Source: Hoplostethus atlanticus (Eukaryota > Chordata > Actinopteri > Trachichthyiformes > Trachichthyidae). From it: a DNA stretch of 64,000 bases. Below are positions 46,353-59,500 of the stretch, in pieces. The stretch lies in assembly GCA_034670405.1 (NCBI GenBank), contig JAXDDX010000035.1:2675001-2739000 (forward strand). Direction: 5' to 3'. Both the position numbers and the translations under genes were made by a program. Position 1 is the first letter of the stretch. Every line of letters starts with the position of its first letter. The notes beneath the pieces were generated by a model. That model saw nothing but the letters and a program-made list of their open reading frames with translations. It did no database searches and was not told the origin of the DNA.

Positions 46353-46725
46353 CTCGGAAAAGATGCTCTGTGCTCTAGATGGCCAACCACAGGCAGAGGT
46401 GAAAATGGAGAGCTGAGTGGATGGCGACAGATGCAGTGCAGTGGTCTGGTAAGGATGAGCTGTTGTCCTGTGGCAGGCTGGACCCTGGGCCAGACCCAGA
46501 CTCAGCCCTGGTGTTAGCTGAAGATGGAGGTGCAGCAGGCAGCAGGCCACCTTCAGTTGATTCCCCCCAGAACTGCTGCAGAGCCGTCTCTCAGGCTTTT
46601 GGTTAGATTCTAACAAGACTGAAAGCCACAGCCTAAAGATCTAACTAAAGCTATTAGTCAAAGCACCTGCTAGGGGTGTGTACAAACTGAGGAGAGTGTG
46701 TGAGTGACTGAGTGAGTGCAAAGGA
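46353..46725 (-). other. spdef: spdef 5' UTR exon 1 (predicted)
   Basis: On the minus strand, TTTTCCGAG|gtaaga gives a strong donor (gt at 46352-46351). It can join the acceptor two bases before the spdef ATG. Upstream lies a TATA box at the right distance for a start near 46725. The 111-aa ORF at 46281-46616 crosses the donor and is not a protein. The exon start is inferred from the TATA spacing. Confidence 0.5.
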
Positions 46726-46750
46726 ATTCCCATACTATTGACTGCAAGTC

Positions 46751-46763
46751 CCATTTATAGGGC
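46751..46763 (-). promoter_or_regulatory. spdef: spdef TATA box (predicted)
   Basis: The minus strand reads CCCTATAAATGGG, a near-consensus TATA box, about 30 bp before the inferred start and about 400 bp before the exon 1 donor. TATA promoters suit a tissue-restricted gene such as spdef. Confidence 0.5.
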
Positions 46764-46794
46764 CAGTCATGTTTACTTATGCACACAACCCTGT

Positions 46795-49700
46795 GCGTGT
46801 GTGTGCGCGCATGTGTGTGTGTGCGCGTCCGCTCAAAACCTCATCAAGCTCTTAACTGACAACCAAAAGTGATGAGAGACAGTGTTGTTTTTTTTAATCA
46901 GACAGGTTTTATAATTATTTTATCGATTACTTTGTCGGAGAAAATATTTACAGATTAATACGTTTTATTATTATGTTGGAGCAGCCAAATAAAAGGAGAG
47001 ATCTTTTACATCTTATACAGCTCCATAGCTAAACGTCCATAGCGCTGTACGATTGAAACAATTCCTTCTGTGTAACTTGTTAAGAGGTGTGTATAAAACC
47101 TTACAACAAGACACATGGGGAGGCAGGTCATGACTGATCTGTGGATGATTCAAATATCCTATCAGTTGGTTAGCTTTTGGTTCTGGTTGAGACACCCATG
47201 TTTCAGTGCATATGATTTTTAAATTTTGACTTCAGGAAGACACACCCGGTGTTGTTACCAGCAAACAAACATTAATAAAAGTGGCTTTTTTGCAGTTAGT
47301 GAATCTTTGAGCCAGGTAAAATTTCAGTTTTTACATAATTATTTTTCCTTTGCTAAGTGCACAAAAATGAGAGGCCTTGAAATGATGTGTTGTAGTTATA
47401 AAACAGAATCTTTTCGAGGACACGTTTTGCATTTTTTATGCATGTTTCAACATAGTGCTTTTGTCAAAACCATAGCAATGACAGGTGTTAGTGAAAAAGC
47501 TTTCACAAAAATGCTTCTTATTGCCAAAAAAAGCATAGCCTGCAAAAGTGATAAGGATCCATTGAGACTACATCTAATCTTTCCCTCTTAATGATGTTGT
47601 TTTATTTGCACCATAAGTCGTTAAATGGCCAATCCTCTGATAGCAACTGTTGATCCTAAAGATTCTTGCAGTTCCATAATGAGTTTTCTATTGTTTATTT
47701 TCAATGCAAGAACTGGGAGTTTGATATCATTGGCCACAGTGTCAATGGGCTAATTGTGAGATACAGAGAGGGCGTGCACAAATTGCGTCAAGACTTTTCA
47801 GTGTTTGTAGACACACCAAATCAAACCAAGACGATGACGGCCTCCTCTCATAGGTCAGTTTGATAGGAAATCTGTATGAATGCGTATGTGCACGTGCATA
47901 CATACATGCACATTCATTCGTGCAACAGTTTGTACTTTATCGTTTTAACATGACACACAACATATTGGCTTATAATTCAAATTGAATATATTGTAATATT
48001 ATTAAACAACTTGCTCTTGCTAAGAAATTATTACAGATTTATGAAGAAAAGAATATTTTAGTAGAACTGCTTGCTTTTGGCTTTACCCACATCCAGTCCT
48101 TCTATCAAATTTGCATGGCAGTTTCTTTAACTATGGGTGAGGTGATGCACGTTTGACCTCTTCCTTGGCCCTAGCATAACATACTCAGAGCTGAAAAACA
48201 AGAAGTTGACATAGAAAATGGGTGTCTAGGTTTCTAAAGACAAACATTACAAACACTGCCTTTTCACTGTCACTAAACTGCGTTTTTGATGTGACTGATG
48301 ATAGTGCAGTTGCATCTGAGGGTCTTTTGTCTCAATGGAAGTAATCCCTTACAGGTGTTAAGGATACGCTTCACCTAGGTTGCTTCAGTAAAGTCAACAA
48401 CAAAAAATGTGGACCACAATGGGAGTACTTTTGAGTGAGTTGTGCCAAATTATTAGAATAAGGTGACTCAGCTTGTCTGATCCTAGTTATAGCTGATTTC
48501 CAACTGTTCCTGGGACAACTTCTGGGAATTATCCAAATTATGTTTGGAAAAATGTGATGCATTCAACTTACTAACAATTATATGTGGTAAATAATAAAGC
48601 TAATCATGGCCTTTCCCTAAAGTTGGGTATTTTCATGTGCAAATCCATCTTTCTGATTGAATACATTTTAACAACATATTATTAATTATGAAAACATAAC
48701 AAATTATCCAAAACTCACTTACAATGAGGCATAATGAGGAATATTATACCGGAAAATGAAACTACTACTTTCCTCTGGTTAAAATAGAAAAGTTCATTCA
48801 GAGTTTTATCCATTATGAGATGATGTTTTAAGATGGTTTCATAAAGATATGTATGGTAATGTGTTAATCAAAACTGCCATGTGTCATTTCCTGGAAGACT
48901 TTTGTTATTCTTAATTTTACTGAAGATCCATTTCCTGATCAAATCCAAAAGCTGGGAAGTGTGCCAGGGCATTATGTTCATTATTACTATTTCAAAAACA
49001 GGTGGCATTGCATAGACATGCCTGGTCCTGCAGGTCATACAGGGCCAACGGCAACAACAAAGGAGTGCAAGGTGTAGGAGCTTCAAATCCAAAAGATCAG
49101 ACATTACTGAGGTGAGTTTTCTTTTATGGTTTTCTAAAAATATGCTATTTTCTAAAAAGAAAAAAAAAATCAACAAAAAGTAGTTTGAAAGAAAGTATAA
49201 AGAACAATTTAAGAAATAAGAAAGATACACCACCAAACAATAAAATGGGCCCTGATTAGCTCATAGCTCATTAGCTTAACAGTGTTCCAGTGTATAAGGT
49301 GGATTTTTCCTTTCAAGTAAAAACTGTGTATTTCATAGAGGTAGGCCTACACACAGTTTTGGGGGAAAGAGGAATCAATCCATGACTCGTGTAGCGTGTG
49401 GTAGTGATCAACTCTGACGTCACCCGCACCCGCCATCATTTGCTATTGACGCACCACAACCACAACAAGGGATCGCAGACCCAGCTGGCTTGAAACAAGC
49501 TGCTCAGCAGTTCAGAAACCACTTTGTTTATCCTATTTACTCATGACACTAATATCTTTCTCTCAGGTAAAGATTACTATTAACTACTAACTCTGAACTA
49601 AGTTCATCTCTGGTTCCAAACCAATAAATTATCTCTTAATGTCAAATAAAGCTCTTATATGCTATTTGTTCCTAAGAATAAGCGTAAAATAGTTCCCGGT
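46795..49700. other. Intergenic between spdef promoter and ilrun 3' end, part 1
   Basis: AT-rich with a short imperfect GT/GC run near 46795-46828 (G-T-G-C-G-C alternation). Several short ORFs (for example 47226-47591 and 48868-49236) show no domain. Nothing else is supported. Confidence 0.5.
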
Positions 49701-49703
49701 AAA

Positions 49704-50330
49704 GATCAAATCAAATCAAATTACATTTTATTTGTATAGCCTTTAATCACCGTTACAGTCTCAAAGGGCTTCAAAGTGTGAAAACAATAAATGGTTAGTA
49801 CACGACACCCCCCAGCCTTGGACCCTCACAGAGGACAAGGAAAAACTCCCAAAAAACCTTTTAGGAAGAAATGGAAGAAAGCTTGGGAGGGGCTACTCAG
49901 AGAGGGATCCCCCTACCAGGACGGTTGGGCTGCAATAGATGCCGAGTTTGGGCAAGCAGCGTGTACAGAGTGCATTAAAGTTTATTTGGGTGGGACATCC
50001 AGATCTGATCTGGAGCATCACAGCAAACACCAGCTCAGTCAGCATCGTCCTAGGAGTGGGGAACCACGCAGGTGCCAACACTGCCGAGCTGCAGCCTGGA
50101 AACAGATAGGAGACACACCCATACACACCCATACACACAAGCACACTCATTCACATACTCTCACTCACACAGACAGACATGACCAGCGTCAGTGGACAGG
50201 AGCAGCTAGACCAGGAGAACAGGACATGTAGGCAGGATGCTAGAATCCATCAACAGGACCCTGAGCTAGGATGAGCTAGTGGGTCTAGCCTTACTCTGAG
50301 AAGAGACTGAGCCACTCCCTCAAGGCTGGT
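49704..50330 (+). mobile_element. Dispersed fish repeat, class uncertain
   Basis: It begins AAATCAAATCAAATTACATTTTATTTGTATAG..., then CTCAAAGGGCTTCA, GACCCTCACAGAGGACAAGG and AAAAACTCCCAAAAAACC, and continues to GGACGGTTGGGC and GTACAGAGTGCATTAAAG. From memory this wording is that of a repeat copied widely in teleost genomes. The 146-aa ORF at 49791-50231 is an accident of the repeat. It may be part of the same retroelement debris as the LINE fragment that follows. Borders are approximate. Confidence 0.5.
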
Positions 50331-50339
50331 CAAATGATA

Positions 50340-50760
50340 AAGAGAATAGATAGGTTTATATATTTGACAATGCTCAACGCTATGTGGAAATTCTGGGTGT
50401 TTTCATTGATGAAAAACTTAAATGGAAAAAACACATGGCAGACACTGAGACTATCTACTTCTCAGTGTCTATGATGTAAATGTACTACACAGCTGTTTAT
50501 GTTTTTCAACAGAAAATGAATCCTCTCCCAACAAATTTTCGTAATCTATTTTTGTTTATTTTTACAATCAAGGACATGACGCCAGGTCCTCTTCTGGTCT
50601 CCATACTGCTTATTTTAGGGCAGCTCAAGTGCAATTCTCAGTTACCAAGGGCCCAGTCTTTGGAACAATCTGCCTGACCACTTGAAAACCACTGACCACT
50701 TGTTTTCTACTCACTGTCAATTTCTATATTTGTGTACAAATATAATAACAAGAATAAATA
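50340..50760 (+). mobile_element. LINE (L2/Rex1-type) reverse transcriptase fragment, degenerate
   Basis: From 50379 one frame reads RYVEILGVFIDEKLKWKKHM, the conserved segment after the reverse-transcriptase core of non-LTR retrotransposons (the LGVxIDxxLxWxxH pattern). A second segment near 50639-50707 reads LSYQGPSLWNNLPDHLKTTD, the C-terminal motif (SYRGPxLWNxLPxxLK) of L2-like and Rex-like elements. The two lie in the expected order, but the frame between them is broken and shortened. The sequence then becomes A/T-rich with AATAAATAAAG near 50755-50763. This is a dead 5'-truncated copy. Confidence 0.72.
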
Positions 50761-51228
50761 AAGAATGACTATGGTAAAGATAAGTATGTATTACTCCAGA
50801 GTTACAGTGATCAGGTCACGTCAAGCCACAAGTTCATAACATGAAGACTGGACTTGAAGCTATCAAGTCCAAAATGACTCATGTATTCTTTACCAAATGT
50901 AACACATTTTCTGATAATATAATTCATATTACAGATGAGATAATAAACAACTTTATTTTCCCACTTGGACCAATAGTTACAAAATGGAACTGTGTCTATG
51001 TGTATGTGAGACAAACACACAGAGACATTATAGAGATAGCCAACAGAATGAGACTGACAACCTGACAAATGTATGAATCTGTTTTCATAATTGCCATTGG
51101 ATCAAGTGCTTCATTGGGTTTAAACTATCATAATGAGCTGGATAGGCTGCTATAGGATCCATGCACTGGATTTTTCTGCCAGTTGTGTTGTGTTCTGTCG
51201 GTTCTCTACAATTCTGGCAGTTTTAATG

Positions 51229-51229
<1 letters not shown>

Positions 51230-51262
<33 letters not shown>
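51230..51262. repeat. (TG)n microsatellite
   Basis: About 16 TG units. Confidence 0.95.
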
Positions 51263-51264
<2 letters not shown>

Positions 51265-52464
51265 ATACCGAGTTTGTGATGCCCTGAGCCATTCACAATA
51301 CGTTTGGCTCACGTCACCCTGTCGTTTATGATGCCTGTAAGGTTTCCACCCAAACACATAAAATTCCTAATCTAATCACATTTACACTTTCGAGGCAGAA
51401 GGCACCCTATCAGCCATATGGTGTATGGCACAAGGCCGCTTCCTGTCTCCAACATGTCTGACTGTTGTCCTTGGCCCATCTTGAGCGCTGGTCCGTCCCG
51501 TAGAGTCACACCGAGTCACTTCTCTTCACACCTGTGGCCAATATTTTACTGAATGAGTTATTGTGAGTATTCATCATCTTGAAGTAGTTGCTTCAGGGAG
51601 CAATATAAAGATGACATCAAAGTAACCAAGACTGAAATGGTTTCAACATTAACTGTCTGAATCAATTGAGTGATAGAAGAATGAATTACAGGCCCCACTG
51701 TGTTTGGTCTGTGGTCTTGTTTGTTTGCTGTGCATTGCCGGGGCACCACGGTGTGGAGAGGTACTTGCAAATCTTGTCAGATAATGATCAGATTAAGAGA
51801 TTCCTGAGTAAACATTTTGGTTGAGCATTTACCCACTTTTTTATAGCAGGCACTTCCTCATTCATTAGTTTAGGTCATTGTAAATATAAACTTTCCCTTC
51901 GCAGCTGAAACTTCCTGTATATCTCCACTCATTCATTCATTTTCTCTTTTTAGTCTGTCCCCAGCATACACTGGACGGGTCACCAGTCTATTGCAGGGCC
52001 TCATACATCTGGAAGTCTTTTATTTGACAAAAATTGTCACGTCTAATATGATTTTTGAAAACAGCTTCTATATAGTTTCATATAGGTTTTCATTGGTAAT
52101 CACAGGGGAACCATTATTTTTAAGTTGCCAACGGATTCTGCAGTAATTAAATGTTGCTGTACTTTTTTAAATTTGTTTAATATACATAATATTTTGTTTT
52201 CCAAGTGTAAGATGTTGCCCTTCACTTTTAAACTTTTCAACTCTCAAGCAAGGCCTACTTGACAAAAATGACGGGCAGTTTTCAAACAAAACAAAACCTA
52301 TTGACTGTGCTGTGGGAGATCTGAGATATGATACAGTAAGCTAAAGTCAATATTTGTCCTGAGTTATGGTGTCACACGATGTCTGTACAAAGCCATTTAA
52401 ATAATCATCTCAATTTTCACCACCTGCATACCCCTACACATCACACCCAGATGCATGCACGCAT

Positions 52465-52466
<2 letters not shown>

Positions 52467-52508
<42 letters not shown>
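52467..52508. repeat. (AC)n microsatellite
   Basis: About 21 uninterrupted AC units. Confidence 0.96.
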
Positions 52509-52510
<2 letters not shown>

Positions 52511-52879
52511 GTATTCACGCTATCTTCCCCCGGAGCGCTTGCCTCATGATAGAGAGATGGGATTTTAAGATAGTAAAACTGGCCCAGTATGAACTCAACT
52601 TCACATAAATTCAACTGTTATCTGCCAAGGAGGAATACGAGAAATAAATCCTCTAAGAAAGGTTTATCAAAGGAGTGCTATGACTTTATTAGCTAGATAA
52701 TCTACTGAATGACATTTTGACATCATGAATATGATTTCTATGTATTGTTAATATTCAGCAATGGCTAAATATCCACTGTATATCAGTGAGACTAGAACTT
52801 AAGATTGCCTGAAAGTACCATTTGGGTTTTTTCTATAGAACATTTTGTAAAAGTAGGTATCACATTTTTCAAATGGTGC

Positions 52880-53420
52880 ACAGTCATGCTTGAACGTTTG
52901 TGAATCTCTTGTGCAATTATAGAATTTTTGAGTTTTTACCATGCAATCCTTATTTAATCAAAATTAAAAGGATCTTCATATGTTTTTAGAGGAAATTGTG
53001 CACATAGTAAAATGAAAATAGTTCAAAGGGAATTAGTGTAGGTGCAAAAATAAGTATATTTCCTGCATTAGTGAAATCAAGTAGGTAAGTAGAATCAGGC
53101 GGGTAAATAACTGGGTATGAATGAAGTTAACCAATCTTTGCATTTTATGTCACTACGCTTCCGTCAGCAATAAGAAGATGAAGGAAGTGGAAGTCTCTGG
53201 ACAGATGAGCCCATAATTTAACAGTTTGGTTGCAGACAATAATGCCATGTTTGCCAACAACTCAAAACTGCCCCCCTACCAACATAACCCTCTCCCTACA
53301 GTCAAGAATGGTGGTGGGAGTGTCATGGTCTGAGCTGTTTTTCTTCTTTTGGACCTGGACGACTCGACATCATTAAGGGAGCCATGATGGATAAGGATTT
53401 TTTTTTATTGCTCTGTATGA
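52880..53420 (+). mobile_element. Probable degenerate Tc1/mariner element
   Basis: The right part reads, in pieces, VKNGGGSVMV (from GTCAAGAATGGTGGTGGGAG), close to the GGGSVMVWG motif of Tc1 transposases. GRLDIIKGAMMDKD follows about 65 bp later, similar to the segment after it. The left part, CAGTCATGCTTGAACGTTTG, recalls the start of a fish Tc1-like repeat. Stops and frame changes make it non-functional. Borders and inverted repeats are not resolved. Confidence 0.42.
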
Positions 53421-53799
53421 CTACTTGTAGGGTTCATAACCTGTCATAACCTGAGTAAACATCACATTTTGTAATCAAACTCTTCAGTTCTCTAAAAACA
53501 CAAAGCCCAACCAGGAAATTGGAACGGTCATTGTTGCATGCCAATGCAAAAGAGTCAACGTCTTTCTTATGAATGTGGCAGGATTCGCTGTGTTGTTCTC
53601 ATCACTACCTGACACTTTTTCAGTATTTCCTTGTTCGTCATTATCGTCTCTCATTTCAGACTTCCCAATACATGGGTATACATTATGGCAAAAAAAAATC
53701 CCCTGCAATGACTATCTTAAGATATTTAAAATGTTTGTTCTTTTCTGCCCGAAAATAGAAAGACAACTAGTCCATGCACACCATGTTTCAGTGTTAATT

Positions 53800-56529
53800 T
53801 AATCATACAAATGTTTATTTATAGATACAGGAAAAAGGCTTTATTTTGACAATTTCTCTTCAGATAAATGTGCTATCTTAGGACTCTATGTAAACTTTCA
53901 GCTCATCCACTCACCATGCCATCCATCTCAAATCTGTACATAGTCACAAACTAAAATTAAAGAATGAATCCAGCAAAATTAAAGACTTCCTCTCCATCAC
54001 ACACACACCCACACAAGCACACAGACAAAAAAAGAGGACAGTGACACTTCATCATTAAAAAGACGCAAGGCAGAACAGTGTATACTGTTTGGGAGGAGGA
54101 CTCTCAGCTGACTTTCAACACAAACACAACAGCTCTGTAACACAGTATGCTGGTGAATCTTTCAAAAAGGGATTCTAATTATGGACGTATTTCAAGACAC
54201 AGAATTACACAGCCACTTAACTGTAAATATTACCGCAAATAACTCCTCAAGAAGTAATGAAAAAACATGGGGAGCAAATTTGACAAATTAGCCTATTAAA
54301 ACATCAAGAATTACAAAGAGTTCTCTTTCACTGTTTGGCAACTTGAGTAATCCTACTTTTTGAGTTACCCCCCCCAGACAAAAATATAGCAATACCATTG
54401 ATCTTCACCAAAACAATCCCCATTTTATTTTTAAGCCCAAAAATACACTGATTAAGACAAACCGGATTGGTGGAAATGATGAAGGTAACAACGTTCAAAT
54501 ATGTCAGTTCTGACAGCAGATAAACTAAACAAAGTTCATCCTCAGAGACATGCTTGAATCTAACCATATCTGCACTTTCATGAGCATACACTGCATAAGA
54601 ATGAGACTTATGTAGAAACTGTAAAGGTCAACAATCAAAACTTTGGGCTCTGAGGGAGAGAAAATAAGCACACCAATCCTCTCAAAACTTCGGGAAAATG
54701 CTGGTATCACTTAAGAATGCACAATAAGCCAAAGGCATAACCCCGCTGCTTCCGGAAAGAAAATCAGCACATTGAATCATCTGAGGTGGTATACAGCGTT
54801 GTGCAAATAGCAGTGGCAGAACATCAGTACTGATAATAGACCATCGAATCCCATATTCACATAGTCTTTCCAAGATCAAAAAAACAACTCCTTACGTTGT
54901 GATGTATTCAGCATCATGTGTCAAGTTTAACTTAGTCATTTGATTATTGGCACCACCTGCTGGCTCTATGAGGGTATTGTGGAAGTGTATGTTAATATAG
55001 CAAATGAACATTAGGGCAGTTAGTGAGACAGTTCCTCCAAATCAGTGAAGTATCAATTAACAATACAGAGGTCCATGCTTAGTGAAGCTCTCTCAATGTA
55101 GAGGCGTATCTGACTAGACACAACATCCTTGCCCAAGTAGTATACACCATTTCATGTCAGTTAAATCCAGAGGGAAACCATAACATACATGCACACATAC
55201 AAGCGCACACACACAGACATATCTAGTATACTTAGACATGGATTCAGAAACGGCAATCATTCACCAGGCAAAATAGATTTAGATGGCTTTTTCAACTCCC
55301 TCACACCTCACTTGCTCAAACTCACACACATCCCTTTGCTAAGCTCATCAGCATCTACTTAAAGTGAAAACCTACCCTAAAAAAAAAAAACATTGTCAGC
55401 CTCCCACACAGTGTCAATTGGGCACCTCTGGAAAGTAAAGAGTGGCTTGATGACATCACAGATTAGTGTCTTGGTTCTCTGAATTATATCTTTGGGAGAG
55501 ACCGGGTTCCTACACATGTCAACGTTACATAGCCCAGATCTTAAAGGACTACACCGACGTTTTGGGAAATCGGCCCGTTGATCAACTTACCCTTTGTGTG
55601 AAGAGAGAATTGGCAGAAAAGAAAAAAAAATAAGTTCCACCTTCTTACGTTAGATAATGCTAGTTGACTACAGACACTTAACGTACTGTATGCCAGCACA
55701 GGACAGAGAAATCTACCAGAGACGCAACAGTCAATTTTGGTGGTACTCCTATTGTAACATGTAACAAGACAATTTCCCAAAACGTTGGTGTAATCCTTGA
55801 AGTTCTTGACTTGAATCGAGGATTTCGGTGTGTTCAGTATGATGCATGCCAATATTGGCTGGACACTAAGCTTGTCATCTAGGCCATATCACTATCACTG
55901 AAGATTCTTCACGACAACAAATATCACAGTTTGGGTGATAGCAGGTCAAACATTACACAAACTATGTGAAATACTGAATCAAGACTGAAATTTCCCTGCC
56001 CCCCATAATCGTCTGGTCTTTTTGTCCAATTCCTAAACTTTTCAAGAGTTTAAAATGACTTTATTACTAAATTAATAATCTCATTCATTTTCCACACGTT
56101 TCCAGTCTTTCCAGACCTGTATAGGAACCCGAGAGTTGTTCATGCTCACAAGTATTTAACTGTCCAACTATCCATGGGAATAACAAATTGTATGTAAATT
56201 CTTTAGGGTTGATTTTCCCTTTAATTAGGCGTGTTTGACCTCGGAAATAAAAATAGCTGTGTATCTAATATTTTTTTAGGATTTATAGCACTCTTAAATG
56301 AAGCATTCACACATGCGGATCCGGGTGTTGCTGTTAGGTGGGACGTTTCACTGTAGCGGATGTAATCCATGTCCCCACAGCAGTTTGTGTTTCTCTGGAT
56401 AGGGCCATGGGCTGAGGAGAGGGTTGTCAAGAGTCAATATAAAACAACTGTTCCTCCCCCTTCCAACTCCCCTGCATTCAAGGACACCCAGGGCCTGTTC
56501 AGCTCATCATCCGCTCAGTCTTTGTCGTT
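53800..56529 (-). other. ilrun: ilrun 3' UTR (inferred)
   Basis: 2.7 kb of non-coding sequence after the ilrun stop. On the minus strand AATAAA lies at 53814-53819, and another is near 53842. Short ORFs here are not supported as genes. The exact end is uncertain. Confidence 0.5.
53814..53819 (-). other. ilrun: Candidate ilrun poly(A) signal
   Basis: AATAAA on the minus strand, with a second copy nearby at about 53842. Confidence 0.45.
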
Positions 56530-59500
56530 CTAGCTCTGTCCAAATGGATAGGGTCCGTGAATACCCTACAAAAAAGACAAGGAGAGGGGCAATGTGAAAA
56601 AAAAGATTAAGTTAGTCAAGGGGCCTTTTTGTAAATGGGAATGTAAATGGACATGGATACAAGGATGAAAGAAACATTTCCTTTTTGTTTCTTTATAGTA
56701 ATAAATAAATTGAAGCCCAATAAAGGCTAGAGGTGAAACACACTGCTCACACTGGAAGTTTAAATAATGGAACGGGTACGACGAACTTCAGGGTAGGTAT
56801 GGTATGCACTGTATGCTTAATTATCACTGCTGAGCACAGGGCAACTGCTAGCTATGATACCATATAATGCAACTGTGCAATTTGTGCCATAGTGTAGCAA
56901 AAACAGCTGCCCATGTGGAAATGGCTCAATCAACGTCCCTTTGAATTACTGCCTCATTCAAAAGCCCTGACTGAGAACAGAGCCAAATGTTTCTGAACAT
57001 CCAGTTTAACCACCCAGGAGTGGGTGTGAGCCAGAATGCTGAATGAAGACTGAACTATGACAGGTATGAGGAGGTAATGGCAATAACATAATGTGACCAC
57101 ACCTGAGCAATTCAGATGATAATTGAATGGGCTGTTACATTTACATGTAGATGTAGTGACTAAAGACTTTTAACCACCAAGGACCGTAGACTTGGTTTAA
57201 AAAGGGGAGGACGCTACATGTTACATTTCGCTACATGTGTCGCAATGAATTAGGGATATAAGCGATGCCCAGTTGTATAAAAGCAATAATATCCAAGTGG
57301 GCATTGCCTCATACTTCATTGGTACAAAACTCTAACCAACACATGCACACTGTCTAGAAAGTTTTCTTCAAAGTAGTATAAATTAAAGTACATAAGAATG
57401 AAAAACAGGAGAACGCGAGAAAGTAACTACTTAGCTCCCCAATTACCACAAAAGTTGGCAGTTATGGCACACAGTTAGCACGGCTGGAATGAGGCTTGAT
57501 GATTGCCTGGTTAAAACTATGAATTGTATAATTCTGTATATTCTACAGTCACTAAGAGGTTCTATCATATCTCTATCAATCAATCTATCCATCATCAGAT
57601 TTTATAATTTCCCCTTTCTGCTGCTTTTGCTTCAGCTACAGTTTTATACCAGAAAATAATTGTTCCACATGAAAGCATGAAGCAAATTGGCAAACCTTTT
57701 CATGTTACAACTGGTCAAGACATGAAAATGAACATATTAAAGAAAAACAGAACAGTAAACTGTAATATATTGACCCAATCCAAATCTAAACAATTGATGT
57801 ATCATAAAATTTTGCGATGTACTGTGTCCCAAGAATCATGATAACATTGAGCTATAAACAAAATACATCTAGTATCTCCTCTGGAACAGGCGGAATTTGA
57901 GATCAGCCCTGTATTTTTAAAAAATGTCTCACTACCTGGTATTGAGTGCAAGGTGGTGCAATGTGTGGAAAGTAAAAGTAGCCCAAGCTTTGAACCTGAT
58001 AAGCCAGAAGACCTTTGATCACCCTAGAAAAGATGAAATTTGAGTAATTGAATCATAACAATTCCTCTCACGGATGTTCAAACCGTGCAGCTGTAGTGCT
58101 TTCTTGCATACAAGAACGTGAAGGAAAATGAGACTTCTGTGACGGCCTCATCATCACTTTTCTAACCAAATCACTCACACTCAAACAAAGATATATCCAA
58201 GCTGAAAAAAATGTTCAGTCAAGTGCCAAAATATCATGATGTATTGCACATATATGTGCAATGAAACAGTAGTAGAGAGGAGCTGGATGACTTAGAATAA
58301 AAAAGCATTTTTAACTCCAGTCAAAGTGAATTATGTGGTTTTTTTTTAAGCAGAAAACTATTATTTGATGCATACATACCTGACCATAGGTCACCACTGA
58401 CAGATTGGTTTGGAGACCATTTGACGCCCTATTTACAGCACTGTGTGATAGTCCATTTTGATCTTGCTGGATTGGCTCTTGCGTGCCTTCCCAAGCTCCG
58501 CCAGGGTCTTTGAAGCTGTTGTCAGTGGCGTCATGCTTGTTCTTCTGCGGTGAGGCGAACGGATTGAAGTCTCCCTGCACGTTGCGGTGGGGTTGGGTGT
58601 TGAACTCTGTCTCAAAGGAGGACAGCTGCTGGGTCACGCCGAGGAGACCTCCTACTTCCACGCTCAGAATCACCCAGATGACATCTGAGAAGAAAAGGAT
58701 GTCATGCTAATCCCATACATATTACATATTACCAATACCACTGACCTATCCCAAACTATGCTACAAGGCACAAGAAAGACAATTCCTTGGATTACCCTAC
58801 CATTCAGGGTTATTAGATCTTTCCGAACCAAATTTCTGCACATAGAGCGCATTTGCCATGATCAATATTTGACAGTATCTATGTTCATATGTTGTTTTGG
58901 CTATCTCTAACTATCATATGGGTCTCATGTAATGAAGAAATGTTTTGTTGGGTTAATATTCCTTCAAAAAAGAGGCGCCAACATCTGAGAAACAGCCACG
59001 CTTGACGTTACGTTTCCAACCTCGGGTCCCTGCACCTTCAAGGTCTAAAAAGGAATCTTTTAATCCTCAACTTTCTTATCAGCCAAAAAATGTACCTCTC
59101 ATAATTTACAAGATAGTGCAACCTTTAGCAATGCTTTGGACAACATTTTTGAGAGGAACTGCTTTCTCAACTACAGGGCAGCAGGCTATAGAACAGGTAC
59201 TGTGTCCCTTTTAGACTGAATACTTCTTCTTGGTCATTTTAAAATAAATTGTGAGATAGCCATTATGTAAGTGGTCCTATGTATGCTGATGTTATTGTAT
59301 AGCCAGTAGGAGCGACAGGTTGGCAGTTTCCTAGGGGAGCTTTGTAGTGAGTGAAAGGTTGCTTGGCTGATATCTGGTACCAACAGTTTCTGAATTGCTT
59401 CATATATTCTCATGATAAGTCACATCTTTGCTGATTTCCTACCTCCATAGAATAATCCGGTGGCTGTACACATTCTCCATTGGCCCTGGTACATGCCTGG

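Larger units (their letters stand above)
50764..52870. other. Intergenic between spdef promoter and ilrun 3' end, part 2
   Basis: No gene is recognised. It contains TG at 51230-51262 and AC at 52467-52508, and otherwise AT-rich unique-looking sequence. Confidence 0.55.

Noticed and set aside
46281-46616. 111-aa minus-strand ORF near the spdef promoter
   Set aside because: It crosses the predicted donor at 46352 and has no homology to Spdef. It is treated as 5' UTR.
49791-50231. 146-aa ORF, the longest intact frame after spdef
   Set aside because: It lies inside a dispersed fish repeat, has no known domain and ends in a CACA/TCAC-rich stretch. It is not a gene.
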